From Pseudopelagicola sp. (lineage in GTDB: Bacteria; Pseudomonadota; Alphaproteobacteria; Rhodobacterales; Rhodobacteraceae): a stretch of 64,000 bases of DNA. Each line of letters starts with the position of its first letter. The stretch's first letter is position 1. Below, piece by piece: positions 17,113-25,392 of the stretch. A model generated the notes under the pieces. It worked only from the letters and a program-made list of their open reading frames with translations, was not told the DNA's origin and searched no databases. The stretch is taken from positions 1 through 64,000 of the forward strand of contig JAPHRE010000013.1 of the NCBI GenBank assembly GCA_026195905.1, written 5' to 3'. Both the position numbers and the translations under genes were made by a program.

Positions 17113-17149
17113 GCACCGACGCAATACCGACGTGATACCGACGCGATGC
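17113..17149 (+). repeat. 37-bp three-unit repeat, copy 1
   Basis: Three tandem units of 11-bp period: ACCGACGCAAT, ACCGACGTGAT, ACCGACGCGAT, bounded by GC on both ends. A second copy in opposite orientation lies at 30477-30513 and differs at only 3 of 37 positions. Here it lies about 100 nt before degP and about 45 nt before the putative degP -35 element. Confidence 0.8.
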
Positions 17150-17193
17150 ATATGCGCGTTTTCGCGGTCTCAGGGCCGATTCGGTCGGCGTGC

Positions 17194-17222
17194 TTGCAAT
17201 CTGTGTTCAGTCTCCGCATATC
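17194..17222 (+). promoter_or_regulatory. Candidate degP promoter
   Basis: TTGCAA (17194-17199), 17-nt spacer, CATATC (17217-17222), 26 nt before the chosen start. The -10 match is moderate. Confidence 0.4.
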
Positions 17223-17247
17223 ATGGGGAAACATTCCCGGAGGCCTC

Positions 17248-18624
17248 ATGTTCCGACTGCTGATTGCCCTTTTGATCCTTGTTGTCCCGGCTCATGCCGA
17301 GACCCGCGTCCCGCAGAGTCAGGCCGAGATTTCGCTCGGCTTTGCGCCTCTGGTCAAGGCCGCTGCTCCGGCGGTGGTCAACATCTACGCCAAGCGCGTT
17401 GTGGCCGTCCGTGAAAGCCCCTTTGCGGGCGACCCGTTCTTCCAAAATCTCTTTAGAAATCAGGGGCGTGCGCGTCCCCGTGTGCAAAATTCTCTGGGGT
17501 CAGGCGTGATCCTTTCCGAAGATGGAATCGTGGTCTCGAACTTCCATGTTGTGGGTCATGCGACCGACATTCGGGTGCAATTGAAAGACCGCCGCGAGTA
17601 TTCCGCCAGGGTGCTTTTGGCCGACGAAGAAAGCGACCTCGCCATTCTTCAGATCGAAGATGCCGACGCCATGCCCTATCTCTACCTGCGCGATAGCGAC
17701 ACGGTCGAAGTCGGCGAATTGGTCCTCGCCATCGGCAACCCTTTCGGCGTCGGCCAGACCGTCACCTCCGGCATCATCTCCGGCCTAGCCCGCTCCGGCA
17801 CCGCCACCGGCAACGCGAGGGGGTATTTCCTGCAAACGGATGCCCCAATCAACCCCGGAAATTCCGGCGGTGCGCTGATTGATGTGAACGGTGATCTGGT
17901 GGGGGTGAATACCTCGATTCTGACCCGATCTGGCGGGTCCAATGGGATCGGCTTTGCCATCCCCTCGGCGCTTGTGCGCGCGTTCGTCGAGCAAGCCCGT
18001 GCTGGGCGTGAGAGCTTTGCAAGGCCGTGGGCCGGGTTGGGCGGTCAGCCGGTAGACTCGGACCTGGCGGATGGGCTTGGCTTTGGTCGCCCTGAAGGCG
18101 TTCTCGTATCCAACATTCATCCAGAAAGCCCGTTTGTTTCCAAAGGCTTCTCTCCCGGTGACGTGATCCTTGAGGTGGATGGTCAGCCGGTAAATACACC
18201 TGCGGAAATGCTCTATCGGATGTCCGTTGCGGGGATTGGCCACGACACGGAAATCCTTGCATTGATCGCGGGGGAAGAGGTGCTCGTTGCCGTTCCCATG
18301 ATCATTGCACCGGAGAGTCCGAGCCGCGAAACCCTTGTAACTGGGCGCAATTCAGCCCTACCAGAGTTGACCCTGTCAAATATCAATCCGGCGATCCTTT
18401 CTGACTACAATCTGCCCCTGAATGCTACCGGTGTCGTGGTCGAGAAAAGCGGTCCGGTTGGGGCACGGATCGGCTTGCGTCCGGGCGATATCCTAAGGGT
18501 CATTGACGGTGTCGAAATCAACTCGACCGAAGACGCCAAAAGAGCGCTGCGAATGGCCAACCGGAGCATCACGCTCGAAATCCAACGCGGCACCCAGCGC
18601 ATCGTTTCGCGCTTCAGGATCTAG
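17248..18624 (+). CDS. degP: Periplasmic Do-like serine protease/chaperone
   Basis: 458 aa from ATG 17248 with GGAGG 4 nt before. A signal peptide (MFRLLIALLILVVPAHA) precedes the mature start. Trypsin-like domain with the full triad: His in VSNFHVVGH, Asp in EESDLAIL, Ser in NPGNSGGAL. Two PDZ domains follow (about residues 260-345 and 365-455). HtrA/Deg proteases degrade or refold misfolded envelope proteins. rarA starts 3 nt after it, implying one transcript. Whether it is DegP or DegQ in role cannot be told; the symbol is by family. Confidence 0.9.
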   Translation: MFRLLIALLILVVPAHAETRVPQSQAEISLGFAPLVKAAAPAVVNIYAKRVVAVRESPFAGDPFFQNLFRNQGRARPRVQNSLGSGVILSEDGIVVSNFHVVGHATDIRVQLKDRREYSARVLLADEESDLAILQIEDADAMPYLYLRDSDTVEVGELVLAIGNPFGVGQTVTSGIISGLARSGTATGNARGYFLQTDAPINPGNSGGALIDVNGDLVGVNTSILTRSGGSNGIGFAIPSALVRAFVEQARAGRESFARPWAGLGGQPVDSDLADGLGFGRPEGVLVSNIHPESPFVSKGFSPGDVILEVDGQPVNTPAEMLYRMSVAGIGHDTEILALIAGEEVLVAVPMIIAPESPSRETLVTGRNSALPELTLSNINPAILSDYNLPLNATGVVVEKSGPVGARIGLRPGDILRVIDGVEINSTEDAKRALRMANRSITLEIQRGTQRIVSRFRI

Positions 18625-18627
18625 CCG

Positions 18628-19944
18628 ATGGGAGACCTGTTCGACACCTCCTCCAGCGAAACGCCCGCCGCAAGCAACGCCCCCCGCCCGCTTGCGGATC
18701 GTCTGCGGCCCAAGTCGCTGGGCGAGGTGATTGGACAGGAGCAAGTGCTCGGCCCCGAAGCGCCGCTTGGGGTTATGTTGGCATCTGGATCTTTGTCGTC
18801 ACTGGTATTTTGGGGGCCACCCGGCGTCGGAAAAACAACCATCGCACGGCTCCTTGCGGATGAGACCCAGCTCCATTTCGTGCAGGTCAGCGCGATTTTC
18901 ACTGGCGTCCCAGAGCTTCGCAAGGTCTTTGACGCGGCCAAGATACGGCGGCGCAATGGGCAGGGGACGCTTCTGTTTGTGGATGAAATCCACCGCTTTA
19001 ACAAAGCGCAGCAGGATGGGTTCCTGCCGCATATGGAGGATGGCACGATCCTCCTTGTGGGTGCGACAACGGAAAACCCGTCCTTTGAATTGAATGCCGC
19101 CGTTCTTAGCCGTGCCCAAGTTCTTGTTCTTGAACGGCTTTCACTGGCCGATCTTGAACGCTTGGCACAGCGCGCCGAGCATGAGATCGGCCATGCTCTG
19201 CCGCTTGATGGCCCGGCCCGCGAAGCCTTGCTTGAAATGGCAGATGGGGACGGACGCGCGCTTCTTAACCTGATTGAGCAAGTTGCGGCTTGGACCGTCT
19301 CAGGCAAACTTGATGCCCAAGCCCTTGGCGCGCGGCTCATGAAACGGGCGGCGAAATATGACAAGTCCGGAGACGAGCATTACAACCTGATCTCTGCGTT
19401 GCATAAGTCCGTGCGCGGGTCGGACCCGGACGCGGCGCTTTATTGGTTTGCTCGGATGTTGGAGGGTGGCGAAGATCCGCGCTACCTCGCGCGGCGGATC
19501 ACGCGTATGGCGGTTGAGGACATTGGCCTTGCCGACCCGCAAGCGCAGGATATCTGTCTTCAGAGTTGGCAAATCTATGAGCGGCTCGGAAGTCCCGAGG
19601 GAGAGCTGGCATTGGCACAGGCGCTCGTTTACCTTGCGCTTGCCCCGAAATCCAACGCGACCTACGCCGCCTATAAACAAGCCCGTGCCTCGGCACGCAA
19701 AACAGGGTCAGAACCACCGCCCAAGCATATCATGAACGCCCCGACGCGCCTTATGGAGGAGCAAGGGTATGGCAAGGGGTATCAGTATGACCATGATGCG
19801 GAAGATGGATTTTCGGGACAGGATTACTTCCCGGAGACTATGAAACGCCCGGTGCTCTACTCGCCGGTTGAGCGCGGGTTTGAACGAGAGCTTAAAAAGC
19901 GTCTCGACTATTTTTCCAAGCTTCGGATCAAGCGCAATAGTTGA
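18628..19944 (+). CDS. rarA: Replication-associated recombination protein A (RarA/MgsA)
   Basis: 438 aa AAA+ ATPase. Walker A FWGPPGVGKTTIAR, Walker B LLFVDEIHRFNKAQQD, sensor 1 LVGATTENPSF are intact, followed by the MgsA C-terminal tetramerisation domain (ALYWFARMLEGGEDPRYLAR). It acts at stalled replication forks and moves with SSB. It lies 3 nt after degP; a GCAACGC/GCGTTGC hairpin without T-run follows its stop at about 19946-19961. Confidence 0.95.
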   Translation: MGDLFDTSSSETPAASNAPRPLADRLRPKSLGEVIGQEQVLGPEAPLGVMLASGSLSSLVFWGPPGVGKTTIARLLADETQLHFVQVSAIFTGVPELRKVFDAAKIRRRNGQGTLLFVDEIHRFNKAQQDGFLPHMEDGTILLVGATTENPSFELNAAVLSRAQVLVLERLSLADLERLAQRAEHEIGHALPLDGPAREALLEMADGDGRALLNLIEQVAAWTVSGKLDAQALGARLMKRAAKYDKSGDEHYNLISALHKSVRGSDPDAALYWFARMLEGGEDPRYLARRITRMAVEDIGLADPQAQDICLQSWQIYERLGSPEGELALAQALVYLALAPKSNATYAAYKQARASARKTGSEPPPKHIMNAPTRLMEEQGYGKGYQYDHDAEDGFSGQDYFPETMKRPVLYSPVERGFERELKKRLDYFSKLRIKRNS

Positions 19945-19996
19945 GGCAACGCCTGCGTTGCTTGACAAATGCCCAAGGGCAGGTGACAGACGCGGC

Positions 19997-20374
19997 ATGT
20001 TAGCAAACCTTTTATATGTAGCGATCGGCGGTGCGGCCGGTGCGTCGTTGCGCTATGCGTCCGGGATCGGCGTCACCCGCCTCTTTGGTCATGGCTTTCC
20101 TTTAGGCGTGCTTGTGGTGAACATCCTCGGATCGTTCCTGATGGGGGCTTTTGTCGTCGTTGCTGCGCAGCGGAGCCTGACCCATCTTTCGCCGCTCGTC
20201 ATGACGGGGTTTCTGGGCGGCTTTACGACCTTTTCCGCCTTTTCGCTCGAAGCCGTGACGCTTTTTGAGCGCGGCCAGACAAACGCGGCGGCGTTATACG
20301 TGATGATCTCGGTGGTCGGCTCAATTGCTGCGCTTGTTGCCGGGCTATGGATGGCGCGGGGGATGTTCGCATGA
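19997..20374 (+). CDS. crcB: Fluoride ion exporter CrcB/Fluc
   Basis: 125 aa, four membrane helices. Family motifs are GGAAGASLRYASG near the N-terminus, VNILGSFLMG and GFLGGFTTFSAFSLE (Phe-box). Fluc is a dual-topology dimeric fluoride channel. Start at 19997 is taken because it directly precedes the first helix. Its stop overlaps the rluC start (ATGA). No fluoride riboswitch could be recognised upstream. Confidence 0.94.
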   Translation: MLANLLYVAIGGAAGASLRYASGIGVTRLFGHGFPLGVLVVNILGSFLMGAFVVVAAQRSLTHLSPLVMTGFLGGFTTFSAFSLEAVTLFERGQTNAAALYVMISVVGSIAALVAGLWMARGMFA

Positions 20375-21423
20375 GCAAGGTTCAGGTTATTGAAGTCGCA
20401 GAAGACGACGCCGATCAGCGGTTGGACCGCTGGCTGCGGCGTATCTTCCCGCATATCAATCAAATTCGCATCGAGAAGATGTGTCGCAAGGGCGAGCTTC
20501 GCGTCGATGGGGGGCGCGTCAAACCGGCCACGCGTCTTGAGGCCGGTCAGCAAGTTCGCATTCCGCCGCTCCCGGATGCCGGAGAGGTGGCTGCTGCCCG
20601 CAAGGCCGCACCGACGCATGTTTCGGATGCTGATGCGCGGATGATCCGCGACTGTGTGATCTATAAGGACGACCATATCATCGCGATCAACAAGCCGCCG
20701 GGGCTACCGACGCAGGGCGGGAGCAAACAGACCCGCCATGTGGATGGGCTGGCAGAGGCGCTTAAATTTGATCTTGAGGAAAAGCCGCGCCTTGTGCACC
20801 GGCTTGATAAAGACACGTCCGGTGTCTTGATCCTCGCGCGAAACCGCAAGGTGGCCAGCGCCTTGACCACCGCGTTTCGCCACCATGCCACCCGCAAGAT
20901 TTATTGGGCCGTGGTTGCCGGTGTGCCGACGCCTTATCTTGGCGAAATTAAGTATGGTCTGGTCAAGGCACCCGGCCACGGTAAGCGTGGTGAGGGCGAA
21001 AAAATGCACTGCGTTCATCCGCGCGAGGTTGCACAAACCGAGGGAGCCAAACGCGCCATTACCCAATATGCAACGCTTTACCGCGTCGCGAGCCGGGCGG
21101 CTTGGGTTGCGCTTGAGCCGATCACGGGGCGCACGCACCAACTCCGGGCGCATATGGCCGAGATTGGGCATCCGATCATTGGCGACGGGAAATATGGCGG
21201 ATCGGGGCAGGAAAACCTTGGCGATGGGTGGGGCGCGCATATGGGCGGCCTTATTAGCAACAAGCTGCACCTTCACGCCCGCAGTTTTACCTTTGAACAT
21301 CCCGCGACCCAAAAGACGATGACGATTACGGCGGAATTGCCCGACCACATGGCGACCACGTGGGACACCTTCGGTTGGACGCCCGATCTTGCCGCAGATG
21401 ATCCCTTTGAGGCGCTGCAATGA
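20371..21423 (+). CDS. rluC: RluA-family 23S rRNA pseudouridine synthase
   Basis: 350 aa. S4 RNA-binding domain at the N-terminus (DQRLDRWLRRIFPHINQ), then the pseudouridine synthase domain with catalytic Asp in HRLDKDTSGVLILAR and GRTHQLRAHMAEIGHPI. The best fit is RluC (U955/2504/2580 in E. coli), by domain order and length. It overlaps crcB and the HAD gene by 4 nt each, so the three are translated together. Confidence 0.9.
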   Translation: MSKVQVIEVAEDDADQRLDRWLRRIFPHINQIRIEKMCRKGELRVDGGRVKPATRLEAGQQVRIPPLPDAGEVAAARKAAPTHVSDADARMIRDCVIYKDDHIIAINKPPGLPTQGGSKQTRHVDGLAEALKFDLEEKPRLVHRLDKDTSGVLILARNRKVASALTTAFRHHATRKIYWAVVAGVPTPYLGEIKYGLVKAPGHGKRGEGEKMHCVHPREVAQTEGAKRAITQYATLYRVASRAAWVALEPITGRTHQLRAHMAEIGHPIIGDGKYGGSGQENLGDGWGAHMGGLISNKLHLHARSFTFEHPATQKTMTITAELPDHMATTWDTFGWTPDLAADDPFEALQ

Positions 21424-22115
21424 CGCCCTTGCGGCTTGTGGTGTTTGATGTGGATGGCACGTTGGTCGATAGCCAGCAGACAATCGTCGAGGCCATGCGG
21501 CGGGCGTTTGATCAGGTGGGCGCACCACAGCCAACGCGTGAGGCTGTTCTTGGGATTGTGGGGTTGTCGCTCGATGTTGCGATGGCGCGGCTTGCGCCCG
21601 AAGCTCCGCGCGCAACCCACCATGCTCTCGCGGATGGCTACAAGACGGCCTATGTCAACCTGCGCGCGTCCAAGGGAACGCCGGCCTCGTCGCCGTTTTA
21701 TCCCGGCGCGCGGGATATGCTTATGTCCCTTGCCGCGCGTGATGATCTACTACTTGGGGTGGCAACGGGAAAATCCCGACGCGGCCTTGAGAAGCTTATC
21801 GAGGGGCACGGGCTTGAAGGGTTTTTTGTGACCGAGCAGGTGGCGGATTTTCACCCCTCAAAACCCCACCCCTCAAAACCCCACCCCTCTATGCTCAAGG
21901 CGGCATTATCCGAGACGGGGGTCGCGCCGGAAAACGCGGTAATGGTTGGGGATACGAGCTTTGATATGGAGATGGCGCGCGCTGCGGGCTTACGCGGTTT
22001 GGGGGTAAGTTGGGGCTATCACGCAGCTTCGGCCCTCAAGGCGGCGGGCCGGATCATCGACCGGTTTGATGATCTGCCGGGTGCATTGGACGACTTCTGG
22101 AGACAAGACGCATGA
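21420..22115 (+). CDS. HAD-superfamily phosphatase (phosphoglycolate phosphatase-like)
   Basis: 231 aa. Motif I VVFDVDGTLVDS at the N-terminus, motif II in GVATGKSRRGL, motif III Lys in the HPSKP segment, motif IV VMVGDTSFDMEMARAAG. It probably hydrolyses a small phosphate ester, but the substrate is unproven. The motif III region holds a tandem repeat: HPSKP occurs twice before HPSML, encoded by a 15-nt repeat at about 21850-21890. It overlaps both neighbours by 4 nt. Confidence 0.9.
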   Translation: MTPLRLVVFDVDGTLVDSQQTIVEAMRRAFDQVGAPQPTREAVLGIVGLSLDVAMARLAPEAPRATHHALADGYKTAYVNLRASKGTPASSPFYPGARDMLMSLAARDDLLLGVATGKSRRGLEKLIEGHGLEGFFVTEQVADFHPSKPHPSKPHPSMLKAALSETGVAPENAVMVGDTSFDMEMARAAGLRGLGVSWGYHAASALKAAGRIIDRFDDLPGALDDFWRQDA

Positions 22116-22819
22116 GTGGTTGGGCAAAGAAACGCTTCTGGAAAGAGACGACAGTCGAAAAGGAAGAGGACGGTTTCGGGGTGCGCCTTGATGGGCGCGC
22201 GGTCAAGACGCCGGCTAAGGCGGGGCTTGTGGTGCCGACGCGCGCTTTGGCAGATGCCATCGCGGCGGAATGGGACGCGCAAGACGGCGAAATTGATCCC
22301 ACGACAATGCCGACCACGCGCGGCGCCAATGCCGCCATAGACAAGGTGCGCCATCAACATGGCGAAGTCGCCGACATGCTTGCGGCGTATGGCGATAGCG
22401 ATTTGCTTTGTTATCGCGCGACACAGCCGCAGGAATTGATCGCACGGCAGGAGGCGGCTTGGGTTCCGTTGCTTGATCGCGCCGAATCAGAGCTTGCAGC
22501 TCCGCTACAAGCGACGTCCGGGGTCATGCATATTGATCAGGACGCAAAGAGCCTCGCAGAGCTTCGGGCTCGCGTTCATGCGTTGAATGAATTCGAGCTT
22601 GCGGCGTTTCACGACCTTGTGAGCCTTTCCGGGTCTTTGGTGATCGGATTTGCGGCAGCCTATGAGTGGGAGCCGATTGAACGACTTTGGGATGTATCAC
22701 GAATTGACGAAACCTGGCAGGAAGAGCAATGGGGCGTTGATGAAGATGCTCAGGCACAGGCTGAAATCAAGCGCGCGGCGTTTCTGCATGCGGATCGGTT
22801 TTTTCGGATGGCGCGCTAA
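22112..22819 (+). CDS. ATP12-family F1-ATPase assembly chaperone
   Basis: 235 aa, starting MSGWAKKRFWKETTVEKEED. The ATP12 pattern is clear: VRLDGRAVKTPAKAGLVVPT, AIAAEWDAQ, MPTTRGANAAID. ATP12 proteins bind the F1 alpha subunit before assembly; they occur in mitochondria and alphaproteobacteria. Last of the crcB-rluC-HAD-atp12 chain. No clear terminator is seen after it. Confidence 0.93.
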   Translation: MSGWAKKRFWKETTVEKEEDGFGVRLDGRAVKTPAKAGLVVPTRALADAIAAEWDAQDGEIDPTTMPTTRGANAAIDKVRHQHGEVADMLAAYGDSDLLCYRATQPQELIARQEAAWVPLLDRAESELAAPLQATSGVMHIDQDAKSLAELRARVHALNEFELAAFHDLVSLSGSLVIGFAAAYEWEPIERLWDVSRIDETWQEEQWGVDEDAQAQAEIKRAAFLHADRFFRMAR

Positions 22820-22894
22820 CCGTCTATAAACTCGGCGTTTTAGCGATGTGATGCGTCGAAAAGCCCGGAATGATTGAATCCTGTGATACTGCCC

Positions 22895-22924
22895 TTGACG
22901 TTTTCCGATGAATCCGCCCAAACT
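22895..22924 (+). promoter_or_regulatory. Candidate aapJ promoter
   Basis: TTGACG (22895-22900), 18-nt spacer, CAAACT (22919-22924). The -35 is good and the -10 is weak, as for a regulated promoter. It would give a leader of about 95 nt. Confidence 0.4.
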
Positions 22925-22935
22925 ACTTCCTACTG

Positions 22936-23003
22936 AGGGGAGTGCCCCTTTCCAGTAACTCATCCGGTCTTGCATGACCGGACATAACCGCCCGTAAGGG
23001 CGG
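22936..23003 (+). promoter_or_regulatory. Three consecutive hairpins in the aapJ leader
   Basis: AGGGG/CCCCT (22936-22949), CCGGTC/GACCGG (22964-22981) and CCGCCC/GGGCGG with loop GTAA (22988-23003). The last ends about 9 nt before the GGAAGAGG ribosome binding site of aapJ. They may stabilise the abundant aapJ mRNA or control its translation. Confidence 0.5.
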
Positions 23004-23023
23004 ACCATCAGGAAGAGGTAAAT

Positions 23024-24040
23024 ATGAAAAAATCCGTTATTCTCGGCGCGCTGACCGTCGCAGGCCTCGCAGCCGGTGCAGCCGCTGCCGGAACGCTGGA
23101 CGACGTCAAGGCACGCGGAAAACTCAACTGCGGCGTGACCACTGGTCTCGTTGGCTTTGCGGCGCCGGATGCAAACGGCAACTGGGATGGCTTTGACGTC
23201 GGCGTTTGCCGTGCTGTTGCGGCCGCCGTTCTTGGCGATCCGAACGCTGTCGAATTCGTGCCGACCACCGGCAAGACACGCTTTACTGCGCTGGCTTCGG
23301 GTGAGATCGACATGTTGGCGCGTAACACGACCTGGACCTTCTCGCGTGACGTTGATCTCAAGTTCGAATTCGTCGGTGTGAACTATTACGACGGTCAGGG
23401 CTTTATGATTCCGAAGGAACTGGGCGTAAGCTCGGCCAAGGAACTCGACGGTGCGACTGTTTGCATCCAGACCGGAACCACCACCGAGTTGAACCTCGCG
23501 GACTTCTTCCGCGCCAACAACATCAGCTACGAGCCGGTTCCGATCGAAACCAATGCCGAAGCGCAGCAACAGTTCCTCGCCGGTGCATGTGACGTTTACA
23601 CGACCGACGCGTCGGGCCTTGCCGCGACTCGCGCAACCTTTGAAAACCCCGGCGACTATGCTGTTCTTCCGGAAATCATTTCCAAAGAGCCGCTTGGCCC
23701 GCTCGTGCGTCATGGCGACAACGAATGGGGTGATGTTGTGCGTTGGACTCTCAACGCATTGATTGCGTCGGAAGAGCTTGGCGTTACCTCGGCTAACCTC
23801 GAAGAGATGGCCAAAGGCACAAGCAACCCGGAAATCAACCGTATGATGGGCACCGAAGGGTCGCTTGGCGAAATGCTCGGCCTTGACGCGGATTGGGCCA
23901 AGCGCGCAATCGCAGCGGGCGGCAACTATGGTGAACTCTTTGCCAAGAACATCGGTGAGGAAACCCCGGTTGGCCTTGCACGCGGGCTGAACGCTCAGTG
24001 GAAGAATGGCGGCCTGCTCTACTCTCCGCCCTTCCGCTAA
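23024..24040 (+). CDS. aapJ: General L-amino acid ABC transporter, periplasmic binding protein
   Basis: 338 aa with a signal peptide (MKKSVILGALTVAGLAAGAAAA). Family-3 solute-binding fold: GKLNCGVTTGLVGFAAPD, then GNWDGFDVGVCRAVAAAVLG. It captures amino acids broadly for the AapQMP permease. First gene of aapJQMP. A hairpin at 24052-24079 after its stop likely lowers readthrough, so the binding protein is made in excess over the permease. Confidence 0.95.
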   Translation: MKKSVILGALTVAGLAAGAAAAGTLDDVKARGKLNCGVTTGLVGFAAPDANGNWDGFDVGVCRAVAAAVLGDPNAVEFVPTTGKTRFTALASGEIDMLARNTTWTFSRDVDLKFEFVGVNYYDGQGFMIPKELGVSSAKELDGATVCIQTGTTTELNLADFFRANNISYEPVPIETNAEAQQQFLAGACDVYTTDASGLAATRATFENPGDYAVLPEIISKEPLGPLVRHGDNEWGDVVRWTLNALIASEELGVTSANLEEMAKGTSNPEINRMMGTEGSLGEMLGLDADWAKRAIAAGGNYGELFAKNIGEETPVGLARGLNAQWKNGGLLYSPPFR

Positions 24041-24051
24041 TACCTATGTCG

Positions 24052-24086
24052 AGGGGCGCGAGGGAAACTTCGCGCCCCTTCGATTT
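24052..24086 (+). terminator. Partial terminator/attenuator between aapJ and aapQ
   Basis: Ten-bp stem AGGGGCGCGA (24052-24061) / TCGCGCCCCT (24070-24079), then TCGATTTT. It is typical of binding-protein/permease operons where the first gene is expressed more. Confidence 0.65.
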
Positions 24087-24156
24087 TCCATACAGATCGG
24101 CCAACGGCGCATAAGCCACTTTTGAAAATAAGGCCGAGCAACGGGGAACATCTCTG

Positions 24157-25389
24157 ATGACAATACTGACCGACCCTCCCAAGGAGTCGTTCCGGCTATC
24201 CATGCTGATTTACGATACCCGGTATCGTTCTCTCACGTTTCAAGCCATTACCGCCGCCGTTCTCGCGCTTTGTATTTGGTATCTGGGAAACAACCTGATC
24301 CAAAACCTGCGCGCTGCCGGACTTAATATCGCTTTTGACTTTTTGGGCGATCCGTCTGGATACGATATCAACCAACGTCTCGTAGAATACGATAGCCAAT
24401 CCACGCATGCCCGCGCAGCCTTGGTCGGCCTTCTCAATACGGTGTTGGTGGCCTTTCTTGCCTGTGTGACAGCGACCGTTTTCGGTGTCATCGCGGGTGT
24501 TTTGCGCCTGTCCAACAACTGGTTGGTCTCCAAGCTGATGGCGGCCTATGTCGAAATTTTTCGCAACATTCCGGTCCTGATCTGGATCATCATCATTTTC
24601 ACGATCATGACGGCGGTGCTTCCCGGCCCGCGCGCGTTTCGCGGCGATGATCCCGCGTCCAGTATGTTGTTCGGCTCCTTCGCCTTTACAAACCGGGGGA
24701 TTTACACCCCGATGCCTTGGTTCGAGAGCGGATTTTTTGCCAGTGCATCGCTGAACTGGCTTGTGGTTCTTGCCGGGCTTGTTGTGTCTTGGATCGTGTC
24801 GCGTCGCATTACAGCTTGGGCAACGGCCAAACAGGAAGCCACAGGCGTCCGCCCCAAAACCATGTTGCCGGTTCTCGCGGTGTGGCTCGTGCCTTTTCTT
24901 GTTCTTATGCTTGTGATGGGGCTGACATGGGAAATCCCGGCGCTCAAGGGATTTAACTTTCAAGGTGGGATCAAGATCGGCGGGCCGCTGATTGCGCTAT
25001 GGTTCGCGCTTTCGATTTATACCGGTGCCTTCATCGCAGAGAATGTGCGCGCTGGTATCCAAGCCATTTCCAAAGGCCAAACCGAAGCCGCCGCTGCGCT
25101 GGGCCTGCGTCCGCGTCGCGTGATGAACCTTGTGGTCTTGCCGCAGGCGCTTCGGGTCATCATTCCGCCGCTCATCTCGCAATATCTCAATATTACCAAG
25201 AACTCGTCGTTGGCGATTGCCGTAGGCTATGCTGACATCACTGCGACGCTTGGGGGGATCACGCTCAACCAAACAGGGCGCGCGATTGAAAGCGTTCTCT
25301 TGTTGATGCTGTTCTACCTTACGGCGTCGTTGCTGATCTCGTTCGGGATGAATCTCTACAACGCATCCGTCAAATTGAAGGAGCGCTGA
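24157..25389 (+). CDS. aapQ: General L-amino acid ABC transporter, permease AapQ
   Basis: 410 aa inner-membrane permease of the His/Glu/Gln/Arg/opine type. It has the binding-protein-dependent transport signature EAAAALGLRPRRVMNLVVLP near residue 310 (contacts the ATPase) and the long central insert typical of AapQ between the first helices. It pairs with AapM. It follows aapJ by 116 nt and ends 3 nt before aapM. Confidence 0.94.
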   Translation: MTILTDPPKESFRLSMLIYDTRYRSLTFQAITAAVLALCIWYLGNNLIQNLRAAGLNIAFDFLGDPSGYDINQRLVEYDSQSTHARAALVGLLNTVLVAFLACVTATVFGVIAGVLRLSNNWLVSKLMAAYVEIFRNIPVLIWIIIIFTIMTAVLPGPRAFRGDDPASSMLFGSFAFTNRGIYTPMPWFESGFFASASLNWLVVLAGLVVSWIVSRRITAWATAKQEATGVRPKTMLPVLAVWLVPFLVLMLVMGLTWEIPALKGFNFQGGIKIGGPLIALWFALSIYTGAFIAENVRAGIQAISKGQTEAAAALGLRPRRVMNLVVLPQALRVIIPPLISQYLNITKNSSLAIAVGYADITATLGGITLNQTGRAIESVLLLMLFYLTASLLISFGMNLYNASVKLKER

Positions 25390-25392
25390 GCC

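Noticed and set aside
17113-17149. Short tandem repeat considered as a CRISPR remnant
   Set aside because: Units are 11 bp and contiguous without spacers, and no cas genes are present.
19945-19996. Possible fluoride riboswitch before crcB
   Set aside because: The gap is only 52 nt and lacks the conserved fluoride-aptamer sequence; only a GCAACGC/GCGTTGC hairpin is present.
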